From Henningerozyma blattae CBS 6284 (Eukaryota > Ascomycota > Saccharomycetes > Saccharomycetales > Saccharomycetaceae), in NCBI RefSeq assembly GCF_000315915.1, contig NC_020189.1:1-64000 (forward strand): DNA of 64,000 nt, written 5' to 3'. Both the position numbers and the translations under genes were made by a program. Below the pieces are notes generated by a model, which was not told the DNA's origin, made no database searches, and saw only the letters and a list, made by a program, of their open reading frames with translations. Positions 39,916 to 48,862 of the stretch are shown piece after piece. Numbering within the stretch: the first letter of the stretch is position 1; the number at the start of each line of letters is the position of its first letter.

Positions 39916-42797
39916 CTACATTTTAAAATACATTAATATTATTCTATGAGCGAATATTTTGTATATACGTAATTATTTATACGTTTGATACGCTTTGATA
40001 TATATTAAAATGATACTAGAGAAAATAATATGGCACCAGAGTGAGGCAATACGGTGTCATGTTCGTTATGGTTGGTCATTATGGTATTTGGATTAGTACT
40101 TGAAGTGGTACCAAAACTATCTAAGGGTGGAGCAACTAAACTAAATGGGTATTTTACTCCAAATGATATCTTGGTTGATATCACTAGCTAATTTATTGCT
40201 AACCATATCTATCTATAGTTTCACTTGATATTATATTAAAAAAAAAACAATTAAAAAACGATTAATCATATCTAATATCAATAATTCACCCTGTTTATTC
40301 CAATAAATCTATTCATATTATTTGTTGGATAACAGAGTGTGATGTTTTGCCATTCAAATATTGCTACATAATATACTATAGTACTTTATGGTAGTATCAA
40401 ACATTTCTAGCATATGGTTTTTGTAATATTACTAAAGCTATAACAATGACATTGGCAGTATATTTTCAGTTCAGTTAGTACAATAATTCTCCTTGGTTTT
40501 AATGCATATTGATTCATGATTCGCATTTTATAGTGTATGACGGTAATGTACTATACATTGTATTTTATTTCACGCTAGATATTATCGCCATATTGTTATT
40601 CGTTATACAATATAATAATTAACAACGTTGGCTAATCATATACATGGAAGTTATTTTATTTAACAGTATGCTTCTCTACTTCAACAATTTATATTATTTT
40701 AGACGATAAGTCGTATTAAATTATTTAAAATTATATTAATTATCATAAAATTGTATTATTTCTTGCTAATCATGACACAGTGTTTCTTGAAACACCATAT
40801 AGATTAAGAGAGAATGAAGATACCTCTCTCTCAACACGTCATAGTAATATACAAAATAATATAATGAATTATATTATAATATATTGCGATGAAAACTACC
40901 CTGAATTTCATTTCATCTACATCTCAATTCAAACTGTTCTATGAAGGGTTATTCTGTTGGAAAATAAAATAAAATAAAAACAACAACAACAAAATGCGTC
41001 GCAATGAACTATATAGTTTTAGGATGTTCCTTATGCATCAACACTAATCTTGCTTCATACAACACTAAATTGTTCCAAAATATCAAAAATATAGTTTCAC
41101 AGTACAAGTATGTGAATGATGCACTAAAAACTAATTCTGATCTTATATCTTCACGCTGTACGTCATCGTTTCACAATAGTTGCATTACAGCGTATTACTC
41201 TACGTTTTGTACCTTAAGGGTTCACCAAATACTACAATGGTACAATAAACGTCATGTTCCCACAAAACATTCTAATATGATGCCAGAATCAAAATTTGTT
41301 TTGCAAACATCATATTATTCCGCTCCAATACCGTATTGCTCCATGATAGCACCTTAATGCTTCACAATATACTATATTGTTTTACTAAACATAATGTTGT
41401 TTTACTAAACATAATGTTGTTTTACTAAACATAATGTTATTTTACTAAACATCACAATGTTTCACAATATACCATATTGCCTTACAAAATAATTATTGTC
41501 TGACTTTAACTTCCTAATAATTCACAGTACACAATATGATTTTGATAAATCAATGTCCATTTATTATCATGATAGTATAATTAGATAAAAAATTTAATAT
41601 CGTTTCACATCCACCAAAATACAATACCAAATCGTTTCATGATAACTTTGTAAATTAATCTATATTAATAGGATCATTTTAATTTTTACCAAAAATATCA
41701 TTTTAGAAAAAAAAACACTCAAATATAATAATCATTTGATAAAATATGATAATAATGAGAATCTATATCATATCACATCCCATATTGACTTATTTGGAAT
41801 CATGATATTTTAGATTGATATGTTTCTTGACAAAATTTCAATATGATTATTTGAAACAAATTAAGCCACATATTACAATATATCTTTACGATAGATGACC
41901 CACCTACTGGTATAGTTCTATTGATTAACATTATAACATTCTATAATCTACATCATTTTCACAAAATACCCAATAGAATACAATTCTACCATAAATCTTC
42001 TCCCTTGGCATACTGTGTAACAAACCATCTTATTATTTTATCTTTGGAATGACAGTACTTGAGGTGTTTACCTTATCATTCCTCCACCTTGATATCATAT
42101 TGACTCACTTGGAAACATATCTTTATGTAGAGCACAGGATATCTTACATCATATTCACAAATTAAATTTATGAAAAGGTAATATTTTGAGTCAAATAGAT
42201 TTATTGTTGGTATAAATAATACATCGTGAAGTACAACATTGATCTACCTTGAACATATGACTCATATCCATGATAGATACGATATAATGGCCTAATGAAA
42301 AAAAAAAATAGTAGTACCGTACACGTTACGCAATACGCCCACCATATTACCCCAAGTTAGACGCTGAAATATTTCATAAAACATCTTCCCACAATAAGCC
42401 TAATAATTAAGTATTATAGTTTCAAAATTTTAGATTTTAATAACTCAAAAATCATCTATGCTATTCAAACACTCCACAGTGATACCATATTCATTTGCAA
42501 TACACCACATTGTTTCACAGTACGCCATGTTGATTCACGATACACCATGTTGATTCACGATACACCATGTTTCACAATGAATCTTTGTATTACGCAATTC
42601 ATGAACTAAAACAAGATCTATTATAAATATGCATACATATATATAATGTAGAATGCAAAAATATAACAGTAATAGTAGTATATGCATAATCTTGTGTGTG
42701 GATCTAAATACATTTCGCTCTCGTGTTTGTTTCCCTTTTTGCATTTGTTTTTGCTTTCAATTCGGCTAGCTTTCCCTTTTTGTATAGTAAATCTGTG

Positions 42798-42827
42798 GTA
42801 GCACCATATGTATATATATGGTGCTAC
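42798..42827. repeat. Perfect 12 bp hairpin just upstream of DOC1
   Basis: GTAGCACCATAT at 42798-42809 and its exact reverse complement ATATGGTGCTAC at 42816-42827, with a 6-base spacer. It ends 19 bp before the first DOC1 ATG (42847), or 49 bp before the alternative ATG (42877), so it may lie in the 5' untranslated region. Confidence 0.7.
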
Positions 42828-42846
42828 ATATATATAGGATGATTTA

Positions 42847-43677
42847 ATGTACATAGTATGTATTAGAGCAAACACAATGAATGATAGTAGTGGCAGCAGC
42901 ACTAGTAGAAGAAATAATAATAATCATAATAGCATATTAAACAAACTAGCACCCATTGAATTATTAAAAGAGGTAAATATCAGTAATAATGAAATATTAA
43001 AACGAAAAACAATCCATATAGACGATAGTTGTGATCGAGAAGATTCGAATTGGATAATCTATGAAAATGGATTCGCACAAGAAGATGAAGAAATTGACAG
43101 TGATGAGATTAAAAGACGATATCACGAAGGATATCAAACTTTTGAAAATGATACACAGATCAATAATGTGAATAGTTTTGGATATTGGAAAGTGAGTAGT
43201 TTTAAAGAAGGATATGGGATTGAGAATCTTTGGCACGAAAACAATAGCAAGGATTCGTTCGATCGATATTGGCAAAGTGACGATAATCAACCGCATTTCA
43301 TTAAGATTTTTTTCAACAAGACTATTCAATTGAAACAAATCTCGATATTTCTATCGACTATAGTGGATGAATCCTATACACCCAAGATCATCAAAGTGTA
43401 TGTTGGCTTCCATGAAAACGATTATATATTATACAAGAATCTTGTAGTGGATCAAATTAATGGATGGGTATCATTAAGGATGATCAATGGTGACATACAG
43501 GCGGGGAATCCGATTAAATGCCAATTTATAAAGATTGTATTCCCATTGAACCATGAAAATGGGAAAGATACGCATATCAGAAGTATAAAAGTCTTTGCAC
43601 CCAGAGTGAGTGAAGGAGTGGTGGAAGTAAGAGAGAGGACCAAGATCGAGGATATTACCGGGGGTTACTTGCGCTAG
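42847..43677 (+). CDS. DOC1: Anaphase-promoting complex processivity subunit Doc1/Apc10
   Basis: Subunit of the APC/C ubiquitin ligase that, with the coactivator, forms the D-box receptor and increases processivity. 276 residues from the first ATG; S. cerevisiae has 283. An alternative start at 42877 (MNDSSG) would give 266 residues and places the upstream hairpin farther away; I cannot decide between them. The DOC/APC10 jelly-roll fold covers about residues 105-260: FGYWKVSSFKEGYGIENLWH, then DRYWQSDDNQPHFIKIFF, QLKQISIFLSTIVDESYTPK and FPLNHENGKDTHIRSIKVFA. The protein ends YLR; S. cerevisiae Doc1 ends ILR (an IR-tail-like end that contacts Cdc27). It converges with HAP2. Confidence 0.94.
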   Translation: MYIVCIRANTMNDSSGSSTSRRNNNNHNSILNKLAPIELLKEVNISNNEILKRKTIHIDDSCDREDSNWIIYENGFAQEDEEIDSDEIKRRYHEGYQTFENDTQINNVNSFGYWKVSSFKEGYGIENLWHENNSKDSFDRYWQSDDNQPHFIKIFFNKTIQLKQISIFLSTIVDESYTPKIIKVYVGFHENDYILYKNLVVDQINGWVSLRMINGDIQAGNPIKCQFIKIVFPLNHENGKDTHIRSIKVFAPRVSEGVVEVRERTKIEDITGGYLR

Positions 43678-43855
43678 ATGCAACCTACTATACATTCGCA
43701 TCCGTGCACCCACCGCCTATCACAAACATCCGCCATCAACACCCAGCAGCAAGCACTAAGCATGATATAAGATGTAATGTATATAATGTATGTGTATCTA
43801 TATATGTATCTAAAATGTATGTATTTGTTGTTCCCATGTGTATTCATAGCCATAA

Positions 43856-44416
43856 TTATGGCAATCCATTTTGCTTCTGCTTCAGCAATTCCAATTCCTT
43901 ATGAGTCAAGAACCGTCCCCCTTCACCACGTGGTCTACGCATGGCGTGTTTGTGACGAGACTCATGCAAATAAGGTTTCTTATCACCCGGTATTGGAATC
44001 TCAGTACGAGCCTGCGCACGAAGAGTCCTCAACCGATTTTCTAGTAACAATCTTGCTCGACGTCTTTTCAAAATACGATGGTATTGACGAGCATTGACAT
44101 ATAGAGGATGAGCTGGGGCAGAAGTCGAGCCTGACACCTGAGGGGACCCAGTTCCAGGCTGAGCGGCTGTTTGGGCAGGCTGCGACGCCTGTGAAGCCTG
44201 AACAGTGGATTGCGAGGACACTTGTGAAAGAGAATGGGTCATAGAGGAAGCATTCCCCGAGACATGAGGGGGTGGCGCTTGGCCCACCATGTGCGAGGGC
44301 ACGTGAGAGGGCACGTGCGACGAAACGTGAGGGGGGATGGATGGGGGGTATGCGAAAGCTGGGGGGGCAAAGGCGGCCAGTCTGAGCTGGTCCAGCAGGA
44401 AGGCGTCGTGGGACAT
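43856..44416 (-). CDS. HAP2: CCAAT-binding factor subunit Hap2 (NF-YA)
   Basis: DNA-contacting subunit of the Hap2/3/4/5 complex, which binds CCAAT and activates respiratory genes. 186 residues. The N-terminal ~100 residues are low-complexity (Pro, Ser, Ala, Gln, His, with repeated HVPSH). The CBFB/NF-YA domain spans about 106-170: [17 protein letters not shown] for the subunit-binding helix A1, and [19 protein letters not shown] for the DNA-binding helix A2. The linker between the helices is 11 residues longer than in human NF-YA or yeast Hap2 (see findings). Base composition is strikingly GC-rich compared with all neighbours. It converges with DOC1 and diverges from ADE5,7. Confidence 0.95.
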   Translation of the reverse strand: MSHDAFLLDQLRLAAFAPPAFAYPPSIPPHVSSHVPSHVPSHMVGQAPPPHVSGNASSMTHSLSQVSSQSTVQASQASQPAQTAAQPGTGSPQVSGSTSAPAHPLYVNARQYHRILKRRRARLLLENRLRTLRAQARTEIPIPGDKKPYLHESRHKHAMRRPRGEGGRFLTHKELELLKQKQNGLP

Positions 44417-44420
44417 TGGA

Positions 44421-44575
44421 GGTTAGGGGTTAGAGGTTAGAGGTTAGAGAGTCGGGAGTGGAGGTTTGAGAGTAGAGGTTTGAGAGTAGAGAGTAGAGAC
44501 TAGAGAGTAGAGACTAGAGACTAAACACTAGAGACTAGAGACTAAACACTAGAGACTAAACACTAGCGACAGAAT
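44421..44575. repeat. GC-rich minisatellite (GGTTAGA / GACTAGA units)
   Basis: Three GGTTAGAG-type units directly before the HAP2 ATG are followed by alternating 7-base units GAGTAGA, GGTTTGA and GACTAGA, then 14-base units ending TAAACACTA. Copies differ by one or two bases. Confidence 0.75.
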
Positions 44576-44751
44576 CTATAGCAAAGCAACAATGGCAGTG
44601 GCGGTTCCTTGTAAAGCACAGTGCAGTGGGTCTGTTCTCTAGCTAGTGCTGTTCTCTGCCGTCGCGTGGCACGGCTGGTTGCCAAGGCGCTGTGAGCTTT
44701 TTCCCACTGTGCTTTCGCTATATATACGGCAGCCTGCCTAATATCTGCAAA

Positions 44752-44803
44752 ACACCGACTCGGCCCTGGACAGAGTCGGACCAGAGTCTGGCCGAGTCGG
44801 TGT
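44752..44803. repeat. Perfect 14 bp GC-rich hairpin
   Basis: ACACCGACTCGGCC at 44752-44765 pairs exactly with GGCCGAGTCGGTGT at 44790-44803; the 24-base loop contains two more AGAGTC words. It lies 266 bp upstream of the ADE5,7 ATG in the divergent promoter. It could be a cruciform, a protein-binding palindrome, or part of a small RNA. Confidence 0.75.
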
Positions 44804-44989
44804 GAAATCTTTGGTGCGTGTGGTATCAATTTAGGCTGCAGGCTATGACGCATGCGATGCACAGGTCACACACAGTATAAATACGCGCCAACGCGATGAG
44901 ACTTTAACAAGACCAGGCCAGCCCTAATGAGCCAACCCTACTGCATTACCCTGAACCCTAACTCATTGCTCTTCACTGTTCGCTCTTAG

Positions 44990-45068
44990 CTCACTGCTCA
45001 CTGCTCACTGCTCACTGCTCATTGCTAACTCACCACTACCCTATCACCATACCCTATCACCATACCCT
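44990..45068. repeat. Tandem repeats abutting the ADE5,7 start codon
   Basis: About five CTCACTG units (44990-45026, the last imperfect), then 13-base ACCCTATCACCAT units that continue up to the ATG at 45069; the start codon itself is formed from the repeat (ACCCTATG). Confidence 0.8.
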
Positions 45069-47495
45069 ATGTCGTCTTCTGCTAAAACCCTCACACTTCT
45101 CGTCCTTGGCTCTGGCGGCCGTGAACATGCTCTTTTATGGCGTCTAGCTCAATCCAGTGTTGTCACCACGATTTATGTGGCTCCGGGGAATCCAGGTATG
45201 ATTCCTCGTGATAACAATACTGGCTCTCAGGCTGAACTCGTGGCGCTGCCACAGTTTGGCACCACTCCGGAACATTTCCCTGCTTTGGTATCGTTTGCGT
45301 CTAGTCATAATGTGGATCTTGTCATTCCAGGTCCAGAACAACCTTTGATCGATGGTGTAGCAGATGCCTTCCGTCATTCAGGGATTGCTGTTTTTGGTCC
45401 ATCTCGTGAAGCTGCTCAATTAGAGGCTTCCAAGACGTTTGCCAAGGACTTCATGGATCGTTGGAATATTCCAACTGCATCTTATGCAAATTTCACTAGC
45501 TGTGAAAAAGCTCTACAATATATCCGTTCGCTTTCGGAATTCCCCGTAGTGGTAAAAGCCGACGGTGTAGCCGCCGGGAAAGGCGTTTTAATTGCCATGA
45601 CGTTGGGTGAAGCCGAACAAGCTGTTAAAACTATAATGGTGGAACGTAGGTTTGGTCAAGCCGGTGATTCTGTTGTCATTGAACAGTTCTTGGTCGGCCA
45701 AGAATTGTCTGTCCTCACAATCACCGATGGTTTCACCCATGTCAATCTGCCTCCTGCTCAGGATCACAAGAGAATTGGTGATGGTGATACCGGGTTGAAT
45801 ACTGGTGGTATGGGTGCTTATGCCCCTGCCCCAGTGGCCACTCCACAATTGATGTCTGAAATCGATTCCACCATCATTGCTCCTACTATTGCGGGTATGC
45901 GTCGTGATGCTCGTCCCTTTGTTGGTGTCTTGTTCACGGGTTTAATCTTGACTGAAAAGGGGCCTCGTGTATTAGAATATAACACTCGTATGGGTGATCC
46001 AGAGACTCAAGCTGTATTGCCTCTTGTTTCTCGCGAGACTGACTTTGCTCGCCTATTGTTGGCTGCTGCCACCAATTGTTTGGATTCTGTGCCTTTGAGA
46101 ATTTTACAAGATAAATTCTCCACTGCTATTGTCATGTCTTCCCATGGTTATCCAGAAAGTAATTATCAACGTGGAGATGTCATTACAGTGGATCCAGCAT
46201 TCTACCAATTGACCAACACTCAATTATTCTATGCAGGTGTTTCTTTATCCGACAATAATGAACTAATCACTTCAGGTGGTCGTGTTCTGGCCATCTCTTC
46301 CATGGCCGATTCTATTAAACAATCGGTAGATAACGCTTACAAGGCAGTGAAACTTGTAAATTTTTCACGTTGTTATTACCGTAAGGATATTGCTCATAAT
46401 GCTTTGGAAAATGATACCACATCTCCAGCTCAAATTACTTATGCTGATTCTGGTGTTTCTGTAGATAACGGGAATGCTCTTGTGCAACAAATCAAAGCCA
46501 AAGTTAAATCCACAACAAGACCAGGTTCAGATGCCGATATTGGTGGGTTTGGTGGTGTTTTCGATTTACATGCTGCAGGTTTCCCCAATGCATCAGAATC
46601 TCTCCTCGTTGCCGCCACTGATGGTGTTGGTACTAAACTTATAATCGCTCAAGAAACTGGGATTCATAACACAGTTGGGGTCGATTTGGTCGCCATGAAT
46701 GTAAACGATCTTGTCGTTCAAGGTGCAGAACCTTTGTTTTTCCTAGATTATTTCGCAACAGGTAATTTAGAACTCCCCATTGCAGTGGACTTCGTCTCTG
46801 GTGTAGCTGATGGTTGTATTCAAAGTGGTTGTTCTCTTGTTGGGGGTGAAACTTCGGAAATGCCAGGAATGTATCCACCAGGTCATTACGATACAAACGG
46901 TACTGCAGTAGGTGCTGTTTTAAAGAAAAATATCTTACCTAAAAAATTACAAATGTCTGAAGGTGATGTTCTATTGGGTCTTGCTTCAGATGGTGTCCAT
47001 TCTAATGGATTTTCTTTAGTACGTAAGATTGTACAACATGCAAATGTCAATTGGTCTGATCCATGTCCTTGGGACAACAAAAACACCTTTGGTGAAGCCA
47101 TCCTAACACCAACACGTATTTATGTGAAACAATTATTACCAGTCATCAATCAACAATTAGTTTTAGGTTTAGCACATATCACAGGTGGTGGTCTTGTGGA
47201 AAACATTCCTCGTGCCTTACCAGATGAATTACAAGCTGTTGTTGATATGAACGCTTGGAAATTACCTGAAGTGTTTAAATGGTTCGGTAAAGCTGGTAAC
47301 GTTCCAATAGATGATATCTTAAAGACTTTCAATATGGGGATCGGTATGGTTGTTATACTAAAACAAGAAAATGTTGCCAAAGTGACATCGCTTCTGGAAA
47401 GTGCGGGTGAAACCGTTTACAAGATTGGTCAATTACAAAAGAAACCATCGAACGAACCAGGTTGTGTGGTTAGAAATGCTATTGATTTATACTAA
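45069..47495 (+). CDS. ADE5,7: Bifunctional GAR synthetase / AIR synthetase
   Basis: Catalyses two steps of de novo purine synthesis: phosphoribosylamine plus glycine to GAR (GARS), and FGAM to aminoimidazole ribotide (AIRS). 808 residues, against 802 in yeast. The N-terminal GARS (about 7-430) shows LVLGSGGREHALLWRL, the ATP-grasp KADGVAAGKGV (about 163-173), and GGMGAYAPAP. The C-terminal AIRS (about 455-808) shows ITYADSGVSVDNGNALV, ATDGVGTKL, VGVDLVAMNVNDL, GGETSEMPG and THITGGG-type AHITGGGLVEN. The 5' part is GC-rich like HAP2, and the 3' part drifts back to AT-rich codon use. It is the YGL234W orthologue. Confidence 0.97.
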   Translation: MSSSAKTLTLLVLGSGGREHALLWRLAQSSVVTTIYVAPGNPGMIPRDNNTGSQAELVALPQFGTTPEHFPALVSFASSHNVDLVIPGPEQPLIDGVADAFRHSGIAVFGPSREAAQLEASKTFAKDFMDRWNIPTASYANFTSCEKALQYIRSLSEFPVVVKADGVAAGKGVLIAMTLGEAEQAVKTIMVERRFGQAGDSVVIEQFLVGQELSVLTITDGFTHVNLPPAQDHKRIGDGDTGLNTGGMGAYAPAPVATPQLMSEIDSTIIAPTIAGMRRDARPFVGVLFTGLILTEKGPRVLEYNTRMGDPETQAVLPLVSRETDFARLLLAAATNCLDSVPLRILQDKFSTAIVMSSHGYPESNYQRGDVITVDPAFYQLTNTQLFYAGVSLSDNNELITSGGRVLAISSMADSIKQSVDNAYKAVKLVNFSRCYYRKDIAHNALENDTTSPAQITYADSGVSVDNGNALVQQIKAKVKSTTRPGSDADIGGFGGVFDLHAAGFPNASESLLVAATDGVGTKLIIAQETGIHNTVGVDLVAMNVNDLVVQGAEPLFFLDYFATGNLELPIAVDFVSGVADGCIQSGCSLVGGETSEMPGMYPPGHYDTNGTAVGAVLKKNILPKKLQMSEGDVLLGLASDGVHSNGFSLVRKIVQHANVNWSDPCPWDNKNTFGEAILTPTRIYVKQLLPVINQQLVLGLAHITGGGLVENIPRALPDELQAVVDMNAWKLPEVFKWFGKAGNVPIDDILKTFNMGIGMVVILKQENVAKVTSLLESAGETVYKIGQLQKKPSNEPGCVVRNAIDLY

Positions 47496-47517
47496 TTTTC
47501 TTTTTGTAATTGTATTT

Positions 47518-47541
47518 TATTATTATTATTATTATTATTAT
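47518..47541. repeat. (TTA)n microsatellite
   Basis: About eight TTA units in the ADE5,7 3' flank. Confidence 0.85.
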
Positions 47542-47637
47542 TTTTCTTTGTATTCGTATTACATACCTCTCTTTTATAAATACACATTTATTTGATTATT
47601 CTTTATAGATATGAACTAATATTTTTTTCTTTCTTTT

Positions 47638-47861
47638 TTAGATATATATGGATAAAAGAGAGTATAACCTATAAACAATGATAAATTGACTTTTCTTGTA
47701 TAAATTGCCAACATTTCATTCGACATCTAATCTTTGTATTTTAAATATTTTCTATAATTTTTATTCCTACTCAAGACGGTAGGAGGTTTCTATACTATAA
47801 AACAATCAATAAGATAAAAATTATTCTCTAAATTATGACTAACAGCAATACTAATATTAAG
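47638..47861 (+). mobile_element. Shortened A-family LTR
   Basis: Starts near TAGATATATATGGATAAAAG, lacks the middle of the A LTR, then follows it from ATAGACGACGATGAATTG-like sequence (here ATAAACAATGATAAATTGAC) through GGTAGGAGGTTTCTATACTATAAAA to ACTAACAGCAATACTAATATTAAG. Compared with 3495-3929 it has an internal deletion of about 170 bp. Its 3' end runs into a tandem repeat. Confidence 0.7.
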
Positions 47862-48046
47862 GATTCTAATGTTGTACAATTCTCTAAATAATACGAATAC
47901 AAAGATTCTAATGTTGTACAATTCTCTAAATAATACGAATACAAAGATTCTAATGTTGTACAATTCTCTAAATAATACGAATACAAAGATTCTAATGTTG
48001 TACAATTCTCTAAATAATACGAATACAAAGATTCTAATGTCGTACA
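47862..48046 (+). repeat. 42 bp tandem repeat seeded by an LTR end
   Basis: Four perfect or near-perfect 42 bp units begin at 47862, 47904, 47946 and 47988, followed by a 17-base partial unit to 48046. The first 17 bases of each unit (GATTCTAATGTTGTACA) are the 3' terminus of the A-family LTR; the other 25 bases appear to be flanking DNA. Because 42 is divisible by three, both strands show repeat-encoded ORFs, which are not genes. Confidence 0.9.
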
Positions 48047-48862
48047 TAACATTCACGGTAGCTGGATTGACACTTCTGATCATTCCTCTCATAACCCAGA
48101 GAATAAACAAAGCTTTGCCGGGATACTTTTCTGTATAATAATTCTTTAATTCAAAGGGAACAGCAAAGATATACGAAAAATAAAAAGTCTGAACTTTATA
48201 AATAGAATGAGATTTCGAATCAACAAATCATTTTTGGTTTTACTCAAGTAGGACCGAGAACTAGTGTACGGATAACTTAGTAAACACATTCCCAAGAATA
48301 ATGATTTACCATATAATATAGTATATATGAAAAATTTCCTTGAATTATAATAGTTCTAGTAATACACTTGGATTTGGAAAATTGTTCTTTGTTTCCAATA
48401 CAATACTGGAAATATTTTTTTACTGATAAAAAATAAAGTTTGTCTAATCTAACTTTCTTAAGATAAGGCTATAGTTAAGCAATAGGAAACAAGAGAGAAA
48501 AGAAAAACTGGAATATTTTAGTTTCATAGTTCATAATTATTGAACTATTTGGACAGAATAGGTCCAACATGTAACGAAAAGAGATGGTGAAAGTTTATTC
48601 TTCAAATAGTAAAATATAAGTCCGATTAAGAAAATACATTACTTTTATGAAAAGTTACCATGAATAAGACAGAGTTACAGAGCGTGGAATTTTTTTTAGA
48701 CACCGATATCAATAAATGCTACTTTTGGTAGTCTTTATTTTTTATTTTTTTCTATAAGAGGGGAAAGCTAATATGGTACACCTCTTGTTAACCATTATAT
48801 GGTGGAATATCAGTAATTTCATTATATTCAAGTCCTTTATTCAACTATATACATTAATTTAT
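48047..48862. other. Intergenic region downstream of the carrier gene
   Basis: 816 bp, AT-rich, holding the 3' flank of the mitochondrial carrier gene on the minus strand. Nothing further recognised. Confidence 0.5.

Larger units (their letters stand above)
39824..42846. repeat. 3 kb gene-less island with degenerate ~20 bp repeats
   Basis: No gene between KAP114 and DOC1. Two clear stretches of 20 bp units occur: 41377-41456 (four copies of TTGTTTTACTAAACATAATG, the last diverged) and 42491-42570 (four units close to TGATTCACGATACACCATGT). The two unit types resemble each other. Many intervening segments carry the same kind of TTTCACAATATACCATATTG sequence, for example around 41352-41376 and 41459-41500, and less clearly from about 40330. 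I read this as an old, decaying minisatellite. The 117-codon ORF at 41004-41357 is built from this material. Confidence 0.65.
44417..45068. promoter_or_regulatory. Divergent HAP2/ADE5,7 promoter with minisatellites
   Basis: 652 bp, GC-rich for this genome. On the HAP2 side lie GGTTAGA-type repeats (44421-44450) and then runs of GAGTAGA/GACTAGA/GACTAAACACTA (about 44468-44575). In the middle is a 14 bp hairpin. On the ADE5,7 side lie CCCTAA-like words, CTCACTG units and ACCCTATCACCAT units running into the start codon. I see no clear TGACTC Bas1/Gcn4 site, which one would expect for a purine gene. An ORF of 99 codons on the minus strand starts with GTG and is not supported. Confidence 0.6.

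Noticed and set aside
41004..41357. 117-codon ORF with an ATG
   Set aside because: Composed of degenerate 20 bp repeat material; the translation shows periodic Tyr/Ser/Cys residues and no domain.
39824..42846. Possible point centromere in the repeat island
   Set aside because: No pair of RTCACRTG and a TTCCGAA-type CDEIII spaced by ~80 bp of AT-rich DNA was seen, and neither parental gene block has a centromere here in S. cerevisiae.
44563..44862. 99-codon minus-strand ORF in the HAP2-ADE5,7 promoter
   Set aside because: Starts at GTG and reflects the high GC content; covers the hairpin and promoter and resembles no protein.
47828..48138. Repeat-encoded ORFs on both strands
   Set aside because: Produced by a 42 bp tandem repeat whose length is divisible by three; no start context or homology.
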